Positions 17,968 through 26,528 of a stretch of DNA of 64,000 bases are shown in pieces. A model generated the notes under the pieces. That model was not told the DNA's origin and made no database searches. It was given only the letters and a program-made list of their open reading frames with translations. The position numbers were made by a program, and so were the translations under genes. The stretch's first letter is position 1. Every line of letters starts with the position of its first letter. Source of the DNA: DASZUK01 sp963844575 (GTDB lineage Bacteria; Actinomycetota; Acidimicrobiia; Acidimicrobiales; RAAP-2); the NCBI GenBank assembly GCA_963844575.1, contig CAWJOU010000005.1, positions 1,922,001 through 1,986,000 on the forward strand, read 5' to 3'.

Positions 17968-18825
17968 GTGCAGTTCTCGAAGCACGAAGGTGCCGGTAAC
18001 GACTTCCTCGTCCTGGTCGACCGGGAGGACGCCGTCCACTTTTCCGCGGCCCAGGTCCGCGCCCTGTGCGATCGCCAGCGGGGGGTCGGCGCGGACGGCG
18101 TGATCCGGGTCGGCCCGAGTGGCGTCGGCCACAGCCGGTCGAGCACGGACGTCTGGATGGAGCTCCACAACGCCGACGGCAGCGAGGCCGAGATGAGCGG
18201 CAACGGCATCCGCTGCCTGGCCCAGGCCGCGGTCGACGCCGGTCTCGTGACGCCGCCGCGTTTCACCGTCGCCACCGCGGCCGGGATCCGGACGGTCGAC
18301 TACCGGGCCGGCGACCGCCCGGGCGAGGCGTGGGCGAGCGCGGCGATGGGGCCGGCCCGGCTCGGTCCGGAGGAACCACCGGGAGCCCCCGGCCACCGGG
18401 CCCGGCGGGTCGACGTCGGGAACCCCCATCTCGTGCTCTTCGGCCTTGACGACCCCGACGAGATCGACGTCGCCGCCGTCGGCGCCCGGCTGGAGGCCGA
18501 GACGCCCGGCGGCGTCAACGTCGAGTTCATCGCCCTCGGTCGCGGCCCCGACGAGCTGCGGTTCCGGGTCTGGGAGCGCGGCGTCGGCGAGACGCTGGCC
18601 TGTGGGACCGGCAGCGTCGCCGCCGCCGCGGCCGCCCGGAGCTGGGGGCTCGTCGGCGCCCGGGTGCTCGTGCACAACCCCGGCGGGACGCTCGAGGTCC
18701 GGCTCGGCCCCAACGAAGCCGACAGCGCGATCCTCGCCGGCCCGGTCCGCCGGGTGGCCGACGTCACCGTCGACCCGGCCGTCCTGCCCGCCGACCGACC
18801 GGGCCCGGCCGCCGTCCCGGCGTGA
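17968..18825 (+). CDS. dapF: diaminopimelate epimerase DapF with Ser in place of the first catalytic Cys
   Basis: DapF interconverts LL- and meso-diaminopimelate by a two-cysteine acid/base mechanism. The 285-residue protein begins MQFSKHEGAGNDFLV and includes NADGSEAEMSGNGIRCLAQ and, for the second base, ETLACGTGSVAAAA (C212). In characterised DapF enzymes the first base is the Cys of the (M/Q)CGNG motif; here the codon at that place (residue 77) is AGC, Ser. C83 in GIRC is the neighbouring non-catalytic position in relatives. The GTG at 17968 follows GAGACT by 6 nt; the open frame upstream overlaps miaA and is not coding. Whether this is a natural variant or a base error cannot be settled from the sequence. 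Confidence 0.92.
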   Translation: MQFSKHEGAGNDFLVLVDREDAVHFSAAQVRALCDRQRGVGADGVIRVGPSGVGHSRSSTDVWMELHNADGSEAEMSGNGIRCLAQAAVDAGLVTPPRFTVATAAGIRTVDYRAGDRPGEAWASAAMGPARLGPEEPPGAPGHRARRVDVGNPHLVLFGLDDPDEIDVAAVGARLEAETPGGVNVEFIALGRGPDELRFRVWERGVGETLACGTGSVAAAAAARSWGLVGARVLVHNPGGTLEVRLGPNEADSAILAGPVRRVADVTVDPAVLPADRPGPAAVPA

Positions 18826-18862
18826 CGGCCCCGAGCATCAGATCGCCCGATCGCCGACCCGC

Positions 18863-20149
18863 ATGACCGTCAACCTGCCCGGCACGCTGATCACCCGGGA
18901 GTTCCGGGAGCGGATCATCCTCGTCGGCGTCGTCCTGCCCGGCACCGACCCGGCGGCCGTCGACGGCTACCTCGACGAGCTGACCGAGCTCGTCGACACC
19001 GCCGGCGCCGACGTCGTCGCCCGGATCATCCAGCGCCGTGACCATCCGGACCCGGCGACGTTCATCGGCCGGGGCAAGGCCCACGAGCTGGCCGAGCTGG
19101 CCGAGAAGGTCGACGCGGACACGGTCGTCTTCGACGAGGAGCTGAACCCCGCCCAGCAGCGGAACCTGGAGAAGCTGCTCGGCCGGACGGCCATCGACCG
19201 GACCGCGGTGATCCTCGACATCTTCGCCCAGAACGCCCGCAGTCCCGAAGGCAAGGCCCAGGTCGAGCTGGCCCTCCTGCGGTACCGGTTGCCGCGGCTG
19301 CGCGGCCGCGGCGGGTCGCTCAGCCAGCAGGCCGGTGGCATCGGCACCCGCGGTCCCGGTGAGACCCAGCTCGAGGTCGACCGTCGCCGCCTCGTCCGCC
19401 GGATGCACCGCCTCGAGGCCGACCTCCGGTCGGTCGAGCGGACGCGCACCCTGCAGCGCCGGTCCCGCCAGCGCGGCCGCCACCGGGAGCTGGCCCTCGT
19501 CGGCTACACGAACGCCGGCAAGTCGACGCTGCTCAACCGGCTGACCGATGCCGGCGTGCCGGCCGAGAACCGCCTGTTCGTCACCCTCGACCCGCGGACG
19601 CGGCAGTTCGCGCTGCCCGGCGGCGAGACCGTCCTCGTCACCGACACCGTCGGCTTCGTCCGCAAACTGCCGCACGAGCTCGTCGAGGCATTCCGCTCCA
19701 CGCTCGACGCGGTCCACCTCGCCGACCTCGTCGTCCACGTCGTCGACGGCTCCGCCGCCGACCCCGACGCCCAGATGGACGCCGTCCAGGCCGTCATGGA
19801 GGAGATCGGCGCCAGCGACGTGCCCGAGCTCGTCGTCGTCAACAAGGCCGACCGCGCCCCCGACGACGCCAAGCGGGTCGCCGCGGCCGCCGAAGGGTCC
19901 GTCCTCGTCTCCGCTCGGACCGGCCAGGGCATCGACGACCTCCTCCGGGCCGTCGCCGACCGGCTACGGGCCGCCGACCGGGTCGTCGAGCTCGTCATCC
20001 CGTGGGCCCGCGGCGATGTCCTCGCCGCGGTCCACCGCGAGGGCGAGGTCGTCGGCCAGGAGACCGGCGACGAGGCGGCGCGGGTCCACGTCGTCCTCGA
20101 CGACGCCGGCCGCGCCCGGTTCCGTGAGTACATGGTCGTGTCCGCATGA
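18863..20149 (+). CDS. hflX: ribosome-associated GTPase HflX
   Basis: HflX is a GTPase that binds the 50S subunit and rescues or splits stalled and hibernating ribosomes. The 428-residue protein has the N-terminal HflX domain (FIGRGKAHELAEL), the linker signature GPGETQLE (165-172) preceded by the glycine-rich LSQQAGGIGTRG, and a G domain with G1 GYTNAGKST (214-222), G3 DTVGF and G4 NKAD. The ATG at 18863 fits the family start; upstream frame is a dapF shadow. Its TGA overlaps the ATG of dapC (ATGA at 20146-20149), so the two are coupled. Confidence 0.95.
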   Translation: MTVNLPGTLITREFRERIILVGVVLPGTDPAAVDGYLDELTELVDTAGADVVARIIQRRDHPDPATFIGRGKAHELAELAEKVDADTVVFDEELNPAQQRNLEKLLGRTAIDRTAVILDIFAQNARSPEGKAQVELALLRYRLPRLRGRGGSLSQQAGGIGTRGPGETQLEVDRRRLVRRMHRLEADLRSVERTRTLQRRSRQRGRHRELALVGYTNAGKSTLLNRLTDAGVPAENRLFVTLDPRTRQFALPGGETVLVTDTVGFVRKLPHELVEAFRSTLDAVHLADLVVHVVDGSAADPDAQMDAVQAVMEEIGASDVPELVVVNKADRAPDDAKRVAAAAEGSVLVSARTGQGIDDLLRAVADRLRAADRVVELVIPWARGDVLAAVHREGEVVGQETGDEAARVHVVLDDAGRARFREYMVVSA

Positions 20150-21339
20150 CCGCCACCGGTTCGCCGTCCGTTCGGCCGCCGACCGCCACTGCTGCGGCTG
20201 GGGGTTCCCCGTCCGGCGGTTTCCGACCGCCGCCGTACCCGTACGACCGGCTCAACGGCTTGAAGGCCCTGGCCGACGAATTGGATGGCGGCGTCGTCGA
20301 CTGCTCGATCGGCACGCCGACCGACCCGGCGCCACCGGCTGTCGTCGACGCCCTCGCCACGTCCGGCGCCGAGCGCGGCTACCCGTCGTCGGCCGGCGGA
20401 CCCGCCTACCGGGAGGCCGCGGCGGGCTGGCTGTCGTGCCGCTTCGGCGTCGCCGTCGACCCGGCGACGGTCGCGGCGTGTGTCGGCACGAAGGAGCTCG
20501 TCGCGTCGACCGCGCACTACCTGCGCCTGCGCGACCCCGGCCGGGACACCGTCCTGTACCCCGCGGTCTCGTACCCGACGTACGCCATGGGCGCGACGCT
20601 GGCCGGCTGCCGGGCCGTGCCCGTCCCGCCGGCCACCGCGGACGGCGCCGGGCTCGACCTCGACGCCATCGACCCGGCCGACGCGGCGAGGGCCGTCCTC
20701 CTCTGGGTCAACTCACCGGCCAACCCGTCCGGTGGCCTGACCGACCTCGACGCCGCCGCGGCGTGGGGCAGGCGCCACCGGGTGCCCGTGTTCTCCGACG
20801 AGTGCTACGCCGAGTTCACCTGGGACGGGCCACCCCGGTCGATCCTGGAGACCGGGCCCGATGGTGTCGTCGCGGTCCACTCGCTCTCGAAGCGGTCCAA
20901 CCTGGCCGGTGCCCGGGCCGGCTTCTACGCCGGCGACGCCGAGCTCGTCGGCTTCCTGCGCGACGTCCGCCAGCACGCCGGGCTCATGGTCCCCGGACCG
21001 GTGCAGGCCGCGGCGGTCGTCGCCCTCGCCGACCAAGACCACGTCGACGTCCAGCGCGCCCGCTACCTCGAACGGCTCGAGTACCTCGCCGGCGTCCTGA
21101 CCAAGGCCGGCATTCCCACCGCGCTGCCGGCCGGCGGCTTCTACCTCTGGCCCGCCGTCCCCGCCCGCTGGCCCGATGCCTGGGCGCTCGCCGACGACCT
21201 CGCCCGCGCCGGCGGCATTCTCGTCAGCCCCGGCGGCCTCTACGGGCCCGAGGGCGCCGGCAACGTGCGGATCGCCGTCGTCCAGCCGATCGACCGGCTC
21301 CGGTTGGTCGGCGAGCGGCTCGCCGCCGCTGGGTGGTAG
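20146..21339 (+). CDS. dapC: succinyldiaminopimelate transaminase DapC
   Basis: A 397-residue fold-type I PLP aminotransferase. The PLP lysine lies in HSLSKRSNLAGARAGFY; VNSPANPSGG, FSDECYAEF and the C-terminal RIAVVQP arginine are the other landmarks. Aspartate aminotransferase-like enzymes are hard to tell apart, but the location beside dapF/hflX and the presence of dapD and dapE in the window favour DapC, which aminates N-succinyl-2-amino-6-ketopimelate with glutamate. It overlaps hflX by 4 nt. The first 30 residues are low complexity; an internal start is possible. Confidence 0.88.
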   Translation: MTATGSPSVRPPTATAAAGGSPSGGFRPPPYPYDRLNGLKALADELDGGVVDCSIGTPTDPAPPAVVDALATSGAERGYPSSAGGPAYREAAAGWLSCRFGVAVDPATVAACVGTKELVASTAHYLRLRDPGRDTVLYPAVSYPTYAMGATLAGCRAVPVPPATADGAGLDLDAIDPADAARAVLLWVNSPANPSGGLTDLDAAAAWGRRHRVPVFSDECYAEFTWDGPPRSILETGPDGVVAVHSLSKRSNLAGARAGFYAGDAELVGFLRDVRQHAGLMVPGPVQAAAVVALADQDHVDVQRARYLERLEYLAGVLTKAGIPTALPAGGFYLWPAVPARWPDAWALADDLARAGGILVSPGGLYGPEGAGNVRIAVVQPIDRLRLVGERLAAAGW

Positions 21340-21432
21340 CTGCGGGGGAAGTCCGCCGTCACCACGTTCGCCGTGGTGGTAGACCGGCATCACGGGCCCG
21401 CGATCGACGGTGGGGGCCGGCGACGGAGGAAA

Positions 21433-22263
21433 ATGACCATGGGCACGATCACCACCACCGACGGCGTGGAGATCTTCTACAAGGACTGGGGGTCGGGCCA
21501 ACCGATCGTCTTCAGCCACGGCTGGCCACTTTCGGCCGACGACTGGGACACCCAGCTGCTGTTCTTCCTTCGGCACGGCTATCGGGTCATCGCCCACGAT
21601 CGACGGGGGCACGGCCGATCCACCCAGACCGGTGACGGTCACGACATGGACCACTACGCCGACGACCTGGCCGCGCTGACCGCCCAGCTCGATCTCCACG
21701 ACGCCGTCCACGTCGGTCACTCGACCGGCGGTGGTGAGGTAGCTCACTACATCGCCCGGCACGGCGAGAGCCGGGTGGCCAAAGCGGTGCTGATCAGCTC
21801 GGTACCGCCGCTCATGCTCCAGACCGACGCCAATCCCGGCGGCCTGCCCAAGAGCGTGTTCGACGATCTGCAGGCCCAGCTGGCCGCCAACCGGTCCGAG
21901 TTCTACCGGGCCCTGCCGTCAGGACCCTTCTACGGCTTCAACCGGCCCGGCGTCCAGCCCAGCCAGGCCATCATCGAGAACTGGTGGCGCCAGGGGATGA
22001 TGGGGGGAGCCAAGGCCCACTACGACGGGATCGTCGCCTTCTCCCAGACCGACTTCACCGAGGACCTCGAGCAGATCACCGTGCCCGTCCTGGTCATGCA
22101 CGGCGACGACGACCAGATCGTCCCCTACGCCGACTCCGGCCCGCTGTCGGCCAAGCTCGTCCAGAACGGCACGCTGAAGACCTATGCCGGCTTCCCCCAC
22201 GGCATGCCGACCACCCAGGCCGAGACGATCAACGCCGATCTGCTGGCCTTCATCCAGTCCTGA
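21433..22263 (+). CDS. alpha/beta hydrolase, non-heme chloroperoxidase-like
   Basis: A 276-residue alpha/beta hydrolase of the cofactor-free haloperoxidase/arylesterase type. The nucleophile elbow is VGHSTGGGEV with Ser97; the acid lies in MHGDDDQIVP (225-227) and the base is His256 in FPHGMPTTQ. Other marks are FSHGWPLSADDWD and AHDRRGHGRS. Unlike the surrounding housekeeping genes it has a clear Shine-Dalgarno, GGAGG at 21425-21429, which fixes the ATG at 21433, although a second ATG lies 6 nt later. No signal peptide. The physiological substrate is unknown. It begins the accessory stretch between dapC and the IS element. Confidence 0.9.
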   Translation: MTMGTITTTDGVEIFYKDWGSGQPIVFSHGWPLSADDWDTQLLFFLRHGYRVIAHDRRGHGRSTQTGDGHDMDHYADDLAALTAQLDLHDAVHVGHSTGGGEVAHYIARHGESRVAKAVLISSVPPLMLQTDANPGGLPKSVFDDLQAQLAANRSEFYRALPSGPFYGFNRPGVQPSQAIIENWWRQGMMGGAKAHYDGIVAFSQTDFTEDLEQITVPVLVMHGDDDQIVPYADSGPLSAKLVQNGTLKTYAGFPHGMPTTQAETINADLLAFIQS

Positions 22264-22490
22264 GGGTGTCGGTCTCCGCCGACGCGGTGGTGAAGACCAT
22301 CGCCTACACCCTCGAGCCGCGGCGAGCTCAGGACATTGGCGACGCGGCCCGCCACTCGTGTCTTGGGCGAGCAGCTCGGGCTCGAAGTTCCCCGTTGAGC
22401 TACCCGTTGTCGATGCCTGTTCCGGCTGCTCTACGCTCTGGGAGCTCATGACGCACTCCTCGCTCCTCCCCGGCCGACCGATCAGCCCAC

Positions 22491-23261
22491 ATGCCTGAGG
22501 GGATCCTGCCCGGGCTCGGCCTGCCCTGGTCTGCCGCGGTTGCCGTTCTGAGCGGGCTCGTCTTGGCTGAGTTCTCGTTCTTCGTGACGACCGTCTACCT
22601 CCACCGCGCCCTGGCCCATCGGGCCATCACGCTGTCGCCCGTGGCCCTGGCCGTCTGCCGGATCCTCATCTGGGTGGGTACCGGGACTCGGCCTCGCCAG
22701 TGGGTGGCCGTCCATCGCAAGCACCACGCGTTCACCGACAAAGAGGGGGACCCGCACTCCCCGTTCCTGTTCGGGTACCCGGCCGTGCAGCTGGGCAACG
22801 TCCGCCTCTACCGCAAGGTGGCCCGGGACCCCGTCGTCGTGGCCCGCTACGCCCGCGACCTGCCGGCCGACCGATGGGACCGGTGGTTGTTCGATCGGGC
22901 ACTGCTCGGTCTGGCCATCGGCGTTCTGATCCTCGTCGTCGTGCTGGGCTGGAGGATCGGGCTGGTCGCCGCTCTGGTCTACGCCCCCACGTACCTACTG
23001 GGCGGGGGGGCGATCAACGCCGTCGGCCACTGGTGGGGGAAGCGCCCCTACGACAACCTGGCTACCAACAACCAGTGGCTGGCCTGGCTCGTCGCCGGTG
23101 AGGGCCTGCACAACAACCACCACGCCGCGACCACGTCAGCCCGGCTCTCGCTCCACAAGCGCGAGTTCGACCCCGGCTGGTGGGCAATCCGGCTCCTGGT
23201 CGCCCTCCGCCTGGCCGTCGTCCGCCGCGTCCGTTTCGCCGCGGAGGCGACCCGCCAGTAA
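22491..23261 (+). CDS. membrane fatty acid desaturase (acyl-CoA/acyl-lipid type)
   Basis: A 256-residue integral membrane diiron desaturase. The three histidine clusters are H38-H43 (HRALAH), H75-H79 (HRKHH) and H207-H211 (HNNHH), with H180 in INAVGHWWG. The hydrophobic segments at about 12-33, 48-66, 136-154 and 158-176 fit the four-helix topology. It would insert a cis double bond, typically delta-9, into long-chain acyl groups, probably tuning membrane fluidity. The length is short compared with eukaryotic enzymes but normal for bacterial ones. The 227 bp before it (22264-22490) hold no convincing gene. The IS element begins 110 bp downstream. Confidence 0.91.
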   Translation: MPEGILPGLGLPWSAAVAVLSGLVLAEFSFFVTTVYLHRALAHRAITLSPVALAVCRILIWVGTGTRPRQWVAVHRKHHAFTDKEGDPHSPFLFGYPAVQLGNVRLYRKVARDPVVVARYARDLPADRWDRWLFDRALLGLAIGVLILVVVLGWRIGLVAALVYAPTYLLGGGAINAVGHWWGKRPYDNLATNNQWLAWLVAGEGLHNNHHAATTSARLSLHKREFDPGWWAIRLLVALRLAVVRRVRFAAEATRQ

Positions 23262-23370
23262 CGAGTGAGGCGTTCGGTCGGTAGACGTTCGGGCGCTACC
23301 GCCTTGGCGGTGTTCGGTGGGGCGGGGGATAGCCCAGTGCCGTCACCTCGTGGCCGTCCAGGCTGAAGCC

Positions 23371-23394
23371 CTAGACGAGTGATTCCAAGGGATC
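23371..23394 (+). repeat. left terminal inverted repeat of the IS982-type element
   Basis: 24-nt arm pairing with 24392-24415 at 20 of 24 positions; the inner ten bases ATTCCAAGGG are identical in both arms. Confidence 0.72.
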
Positions 23395-23478
23395 GCTGCT
23401 GCGCAGCGGTCCACCACCGGCGCGAAAAAGGTGTCCAAGATCGGCGTTGCTCAAAGCCATTCCGACCTTGGAGGTCTC

Positions 23479-24393
23479 ATGGACGCCGATCTGGACACCC
23501 TTTGCACGGCACTCTACGTGCATGTCGACGACGAGTTGAAGACCCATCCCGAGCTGGCCCGATACCGACCGGTCGTCGGGATCGCCCCGAAGCTCTCCGA
23601 CGCCGAGCTCGTCACGCTGTCGGTCGTCCAGGCCCTGTTGGGCTTCAGCTCCGAAACCCGGTTCCTCCGCTTCGCCAAGGCGCACCTTTGGCACCTGTTC
23701 CCCTACGTGCCCAACCAGTCCGGCTACAACAAGCGCCTCCGGGCCGCCGCCGGGCAACTCCAGGCCCTCATCCGGACGGTGGCCCGCCAGACGACGTTGT
23801 GGTCCGACGACCTCTGGATGGTGGACTCCACCCCCGTCGAGTGCGGGCGGTCTCGGGAGACGGCCAAGCGCAGCGAGCTGTCCGGCTTCGCCGGCTACGG
23901 GTACTGCGCCAGTCACTCCCGCTACTTCTGGGGCCTCCGGCTCCACCTGGTCACGACGCCGGGCGGGCTGCCGATCACCTTCGCCCTCTCGAACCCCAAG
24001 CTCGACGAGCGCGAGGTACTCCGGGACCTCTTGGAAATCGAGCCCGAGCTGCTCGATGACCACCCCGGCCAGGTCGTCTTGGCCGACAAGGGGTACCGCA
24101 GCGCCGAGCTCGAGACCTTCTTGGCCGATCACGGTGCCACCTTGCTCCGACCGGCCATGCGGGGCGAAGACCAGCGTCCGGGCGCCCGGTTCTTGAAACC
24201 CCTTCGCCAGGTCATCGAGTCGGTCAACGACACCTTGAAGGGCCAGCTCGACCTCGAGCGCCATGGCGGCCGAACGAAGGCCGGAGTCGTCGTACGGGTG
24301 CTGCAACGCCTGCTCGCCCTGACCGCAGTCATCTGGCACAACGACCGCGTCGGTGCCCGGCCCCACCGGTCGCTGCTCGCCTATGACCACTGA
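23479..24393 (+). CDS. IS982-family transposase
   Basis: A 304-residue DDE transposase. The acidic residues are in MVDSTPVECGRSR, VVLADKGYRSAELE and QVIESVNDTLKGQ; the conserved YGYCASHSRYFWGLRLHLV and GIAPKLSDAELVTL are typical of actinobacterial IS982 proteins. GGAGG at 23470-23474, 4 nt before the ATG at 23479, decides the start over an upstream GTG/TTG in the same frame at 23431. The reading frame is open throughout, so the element may be active. It ends just inside the right inverted repeat. Confidence 0.9.
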   Translation: MDADLDTLCTALYVHVDDELKTHPELARYRPVVGIAPKLSDAELVTLSVVQALLGFSSETRFLRFAKAHLWHLFPYVPNQSGYNKRLRAAAGQLQALIRTVARQTTLWSDDLWMVDSTPVECGRSRETAKRSELSGFAGYGYCASHSRYFWGLRLHLVTTPGGLPITFALSNPKLDEREVLRDLLEIEPELLDDHPGQVVLADKGYRSAELETFLADHGATLLRPAMRGEDQRPGARFLKPLRQVIESVNDTLKGQLDLERHGGRTKAGVVVRVLQRLLALTAVIWHNDRVGARPHRSLLAYDH

Positions 24394-24445
24394 CCCCTTG
24401 GAATTAATCATCTAGTGAATCTGCCCTCCGGGCGATACTGGTCCG

Positions 24446-24778
24446 ATGGCCAAGGGACGCCCGAGACGACAACGGAGCTCACCCGTTGCGGTGTCGACGG
24501 TAACGGTCGGTCTAGAAGGTGACCCGGCGTCTCGTGTTCGCTACTGGCTCTGGCAAGTTGTCGCCCTGGCATTGAGCAGCGAGCCCGCCGACCTGGGGAC
24601 CCTGCCCTACGACGTCGTGGTGCGAGATTCCACGACCAACGAGGTGCTCTGCAAGGAAGGCCCCATGAAAGCCTGGATTGCGATGCAGTTCTGCGACGAA
24701 TTTGTCGCAGCGATTGAGTACTACGGAGTGAATGAGTTCGTCTACCGGAAAGAGCACGGTTGGCGGACGGAGCCATGA
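24446..24778 (+). CDS. hypothetical protein
   Basis: A 110-residue protein I do not recognise. It has a basic N-terminus (MAKGRPRRQRSS), then a mixed alpha/beta-looking body with VRYWLWQVVALALS, DVVVRDSTTNEVLCKEG and IEYYGVNEFVYRKEHGW. No membrane span or signal peptide. GATACT at 24434-24439 is exactly 6 nt before the ATG, the spacing seen for leaderless starts elsewhere in this window, which supports the start. It sits just beyond the IS element and could have lost upstream regulation to it. Composition resembles small actinobacterial proteins of unknown function. Confidence 0.55.
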   Translation: MAKGRPRRQRSSPVAVSTVTVGLEGDPASRVRYWLWQVVALALSSEPADLGTLPYDVVVRDSTTNEVLCKEGPMKAWIAMQFCDEFVAAIEYYGVNEFVYRKEHGWRTEP

Positions 24779-25108
24779 GGCGTTCCGAGACCGTTGAGGG
24801 GCCTGAGGTCGGGCTGCCGGGCCGGGTGGCCACTTAGGATCTTCAGGTGCTGGCCCAGGTTTCTCCCCGAGGTCCAACTCCGCAGCTCTCGGCATCCTGA
24901 CGGCCTGTGCGACGACTGTGTGGCTCCAAGCCATCCTCGCCCGGCAGGCCGGCGGGAGGACTGGGAAGAGGGTGACGCGGTGGACGGGATCGACCGGAAG
25001 GCCAGCCCGGGCGGTGACGGCGGCTTCCGGGTGCTCGTCGTGGTCGACGAAGCATGGCGGGCTGGCCGAGCCAAGCATTCAGTAACCCCTGGCTCCTGAT
25101 CAGGAGCG
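24779..25108. other. intergenic stretch, nothing recognised
   Basis: 330 bp between a hypothetical gene and the 3' end of the convergent HEAT-repeat gene. Short open frames on both strands here have no Shine-Dalgarno, no leaderless -10 and no family resemblance. I see no RNA gene and no clear terminator. Confidence 0.5.
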
Positions 25109-26185
25109 TCAGCTTGTCTCAGAGATCCTCGCTACATCGGCAGCGACGACTGATGCCAGCTTCGTCATGTCCCCCTGGCATCGGTCGTCCACGAGATGTT
25201 CGACGCCGTAGGACAGCATCGGACCGTCCTGGGCAGCAAGATCCAGTTCAACCCAGGTCTCGTACAAGGGGCACAGAAGTGCTGGCGAGAAGCCGGCCTG
25301 GTCCAGCCGCGTCAGGACCTCGTTCCATCGTGAGAGGTCCGCTGACCGCGCCGCTGGGTCACACTGGCGGACGGCTCGGACCAGTGTCGACAGCCCGGTG
25401 TCCGTCCAGGTCTCGGCAAGCTCGCGGAGCGGGCCCAGCAGCTCTTCGTGGCCGAGGTATTCCGCCGCTTCGATGACGAACCATGGCGGACTGCCGCTTT
25501 GGATGATGCCCTTGACCACCTCGAGGGCGCGACGATCTCGGCGACGGGCAAGGCCGGCGGCGGCCTCGCTGCGCGTCTCCAGATCATCGTCCGCCAGGCG
25601 GCCGACAAGGGCTTCCCGAATGCCGATGCCGTCAACCTCGATCTGTCGGGCGATCGCAAACGTCGCCCAGTCGCGTACGTCGGCGTGCTCGTCTTCCATG
25701 AGGTCCAGTAATGCGACGGCGGACAGGCTCATCTCGTCGTGGTCATCGGGGTCGTGGCACATCGGGAGGGCCTGGGCCACGGCAAGGCGGACGTCACGAT
25801 CCTGGTGAGTGCGCAACCGGGCGAGCATCTCCGTCCCAGCGGGGTCCGCGGCATGGCCCAGTGCGTTGGCGACCGACCAGAGCACCTCTGCGTCATCCTC
25901 CCGCCCGGCCACGGCGACAAGTTCGAGCGTGACCTCCAGCCCAAAGCCGCCCTCGTCGGGGTTACAGAGGACGCCGAGCAGATCACAGCCGACGTCGATC
26001 GCCGCGCCGCCCGGGTGTATCAGCTCTCGTGCCAGTTCCAGCGCGGCCCGGCCAAACGGCTGCAGGGCCGCCAGGGCACCCCAATAGCGATCCCAGCCGT
26101 CGTCGTCGAGGGCGACCGCCGCAAGTGCGCGCGCATCCGCAACGCCCTGCCGCAGTTCCTCTGCTCCACCGATGATCCCCACCAC
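25109..26185 (-). CDS. HEAT-repeat (armadillo-like) protein
   Basis: A 358-residue acidic soluble protein built of paired helices. Repeat-like units include LWSVANALGHAADPAGTEML, LRTHQDRDVRLAVAQAL, LMEDEHADVRDWATFAIARQ, GRLADDDLETRSEAAAGLAR and VIEAAEYLGHEELLGPLREL, spaced about 30-40 residues apart as in PBS-lyase/HEAT scaffolds. Such proteins bind other proteins; no catalytic motif is seen. The start is probably the GTG at 26185. It stands alone, with about 330 bp on each side and no operon partner. The role is unknown. Confidence 0.75.
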   Translation of the reverse strand: MVGIIGGAEELRQGVADARALAAVALDDDGWDRYWGALAALQPFGRAALELARELIHPGGAAIDVGCDLLGVLCNPDEGGFGLEVTLELVAVAGREDDAEVLWSVANALGHAADPAGTEMLARLRTHQDRDVRLAVAQALPMCHDPDDHDEMSLSAVALLDLMEDEHADVRDWATFAIARQIEVDGIGIREALVGRLADDDLETRSEAAAGLARRRDRRALEVVKGIIQSGSPPWFVIEAAEYLGHEELLGPLRELAETWTDTGLSTLVRAVRQCDPAARSADLSRWNEVLTRLDQAGFSPALLCPLYETWVELDLAAQDGPMLSYGVEHLVDDRCQGDMTKLASVVAADVARISETS

Positions 26186-26528
26186 ACGAGGAAATCACAC
26201 CCTGCAGGGCTCGGTGACCCCATTGACTGCGGCGACCCTGGTGCGACCCGGACGTGACGGTGAGGATGGTCGATCCGAAGTCCGACCGGCGTCGGGCATG
26301 AGGGGCGGCACTCAGTGATGTCGGCATCACCCATGGTCGCGCTGCTTATTGGGCGGTCGACTTCACAGGCAGATGCACTGCTGCCCGTGACCCTTGGGAT
26401 CGACGCCGCTGAATGGGCCTGGGGGCTGGCTCGCAGACGGGAACGTCCGGGTGCTCGGCGTTGACCGCTCGAGCTCGTTCATCGTAGGATACTGCGTATG
26501 GTACGACGATGGTGAGGGGATCAATCGC
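26186..26528. other. intergenic region ahead of the PadR gene
   Basis: 343 bp between two divergent genes. Apart from the palindrome at 26482-26506 and a GAGGGG Shine-Dalgarno at 26514-26519 serving the ATG at 26529, I see no gene or RNA. Short frames here look like noise. Confidence 0.5.
26482..26506 (+). promoter_or_regulatory. inverted repeat, candidate PadR operator
   Basis: TCGTAGGATAC, three bases, then GTATGGTACGA form an 11-bp inverted repeat with 9 paired positions, containing ATAC-TGC-GTAT at the centre. It ends 22 bp before the PadR start codon, suitable for autorepression. Inferred from symmetry and position. Confidence 0.5.

Larger units (their letters stand above)
23371..24415 (+). 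mobile_element. IS982-family insertion sequence
   Basis: An apparently complete insertion sequence of about 1045 bp with one transposase gene. The ends are imperfect inverted repeats: CTAGACGAGTGATTCCAAGG at 23371-23390 and, reading inward from the right, CTAGATGATTAATTCCAAGG at 24415-24396. Extended to 24 nt they match at 20 positions. I could not identify a convincing target-site duplication, so the outer limits may be off by a few bases or the copy may be old. It lies in an accessory stretch and interrupts no recognisable gene. Confidence 0.78.

Noticed and set aside
22264..22490. Small genes or a decayed gene between the hydrolase and the desaturase
   Set aside because: Frames here have no start signal and no recognisable motif.
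23363..24424. Target-site duplication flanking the IS982-type element
   Set aside because: The flanks (GCTGAAGCC and TGAATCTGCC) share only a few bases, not enough to claim a duplication.
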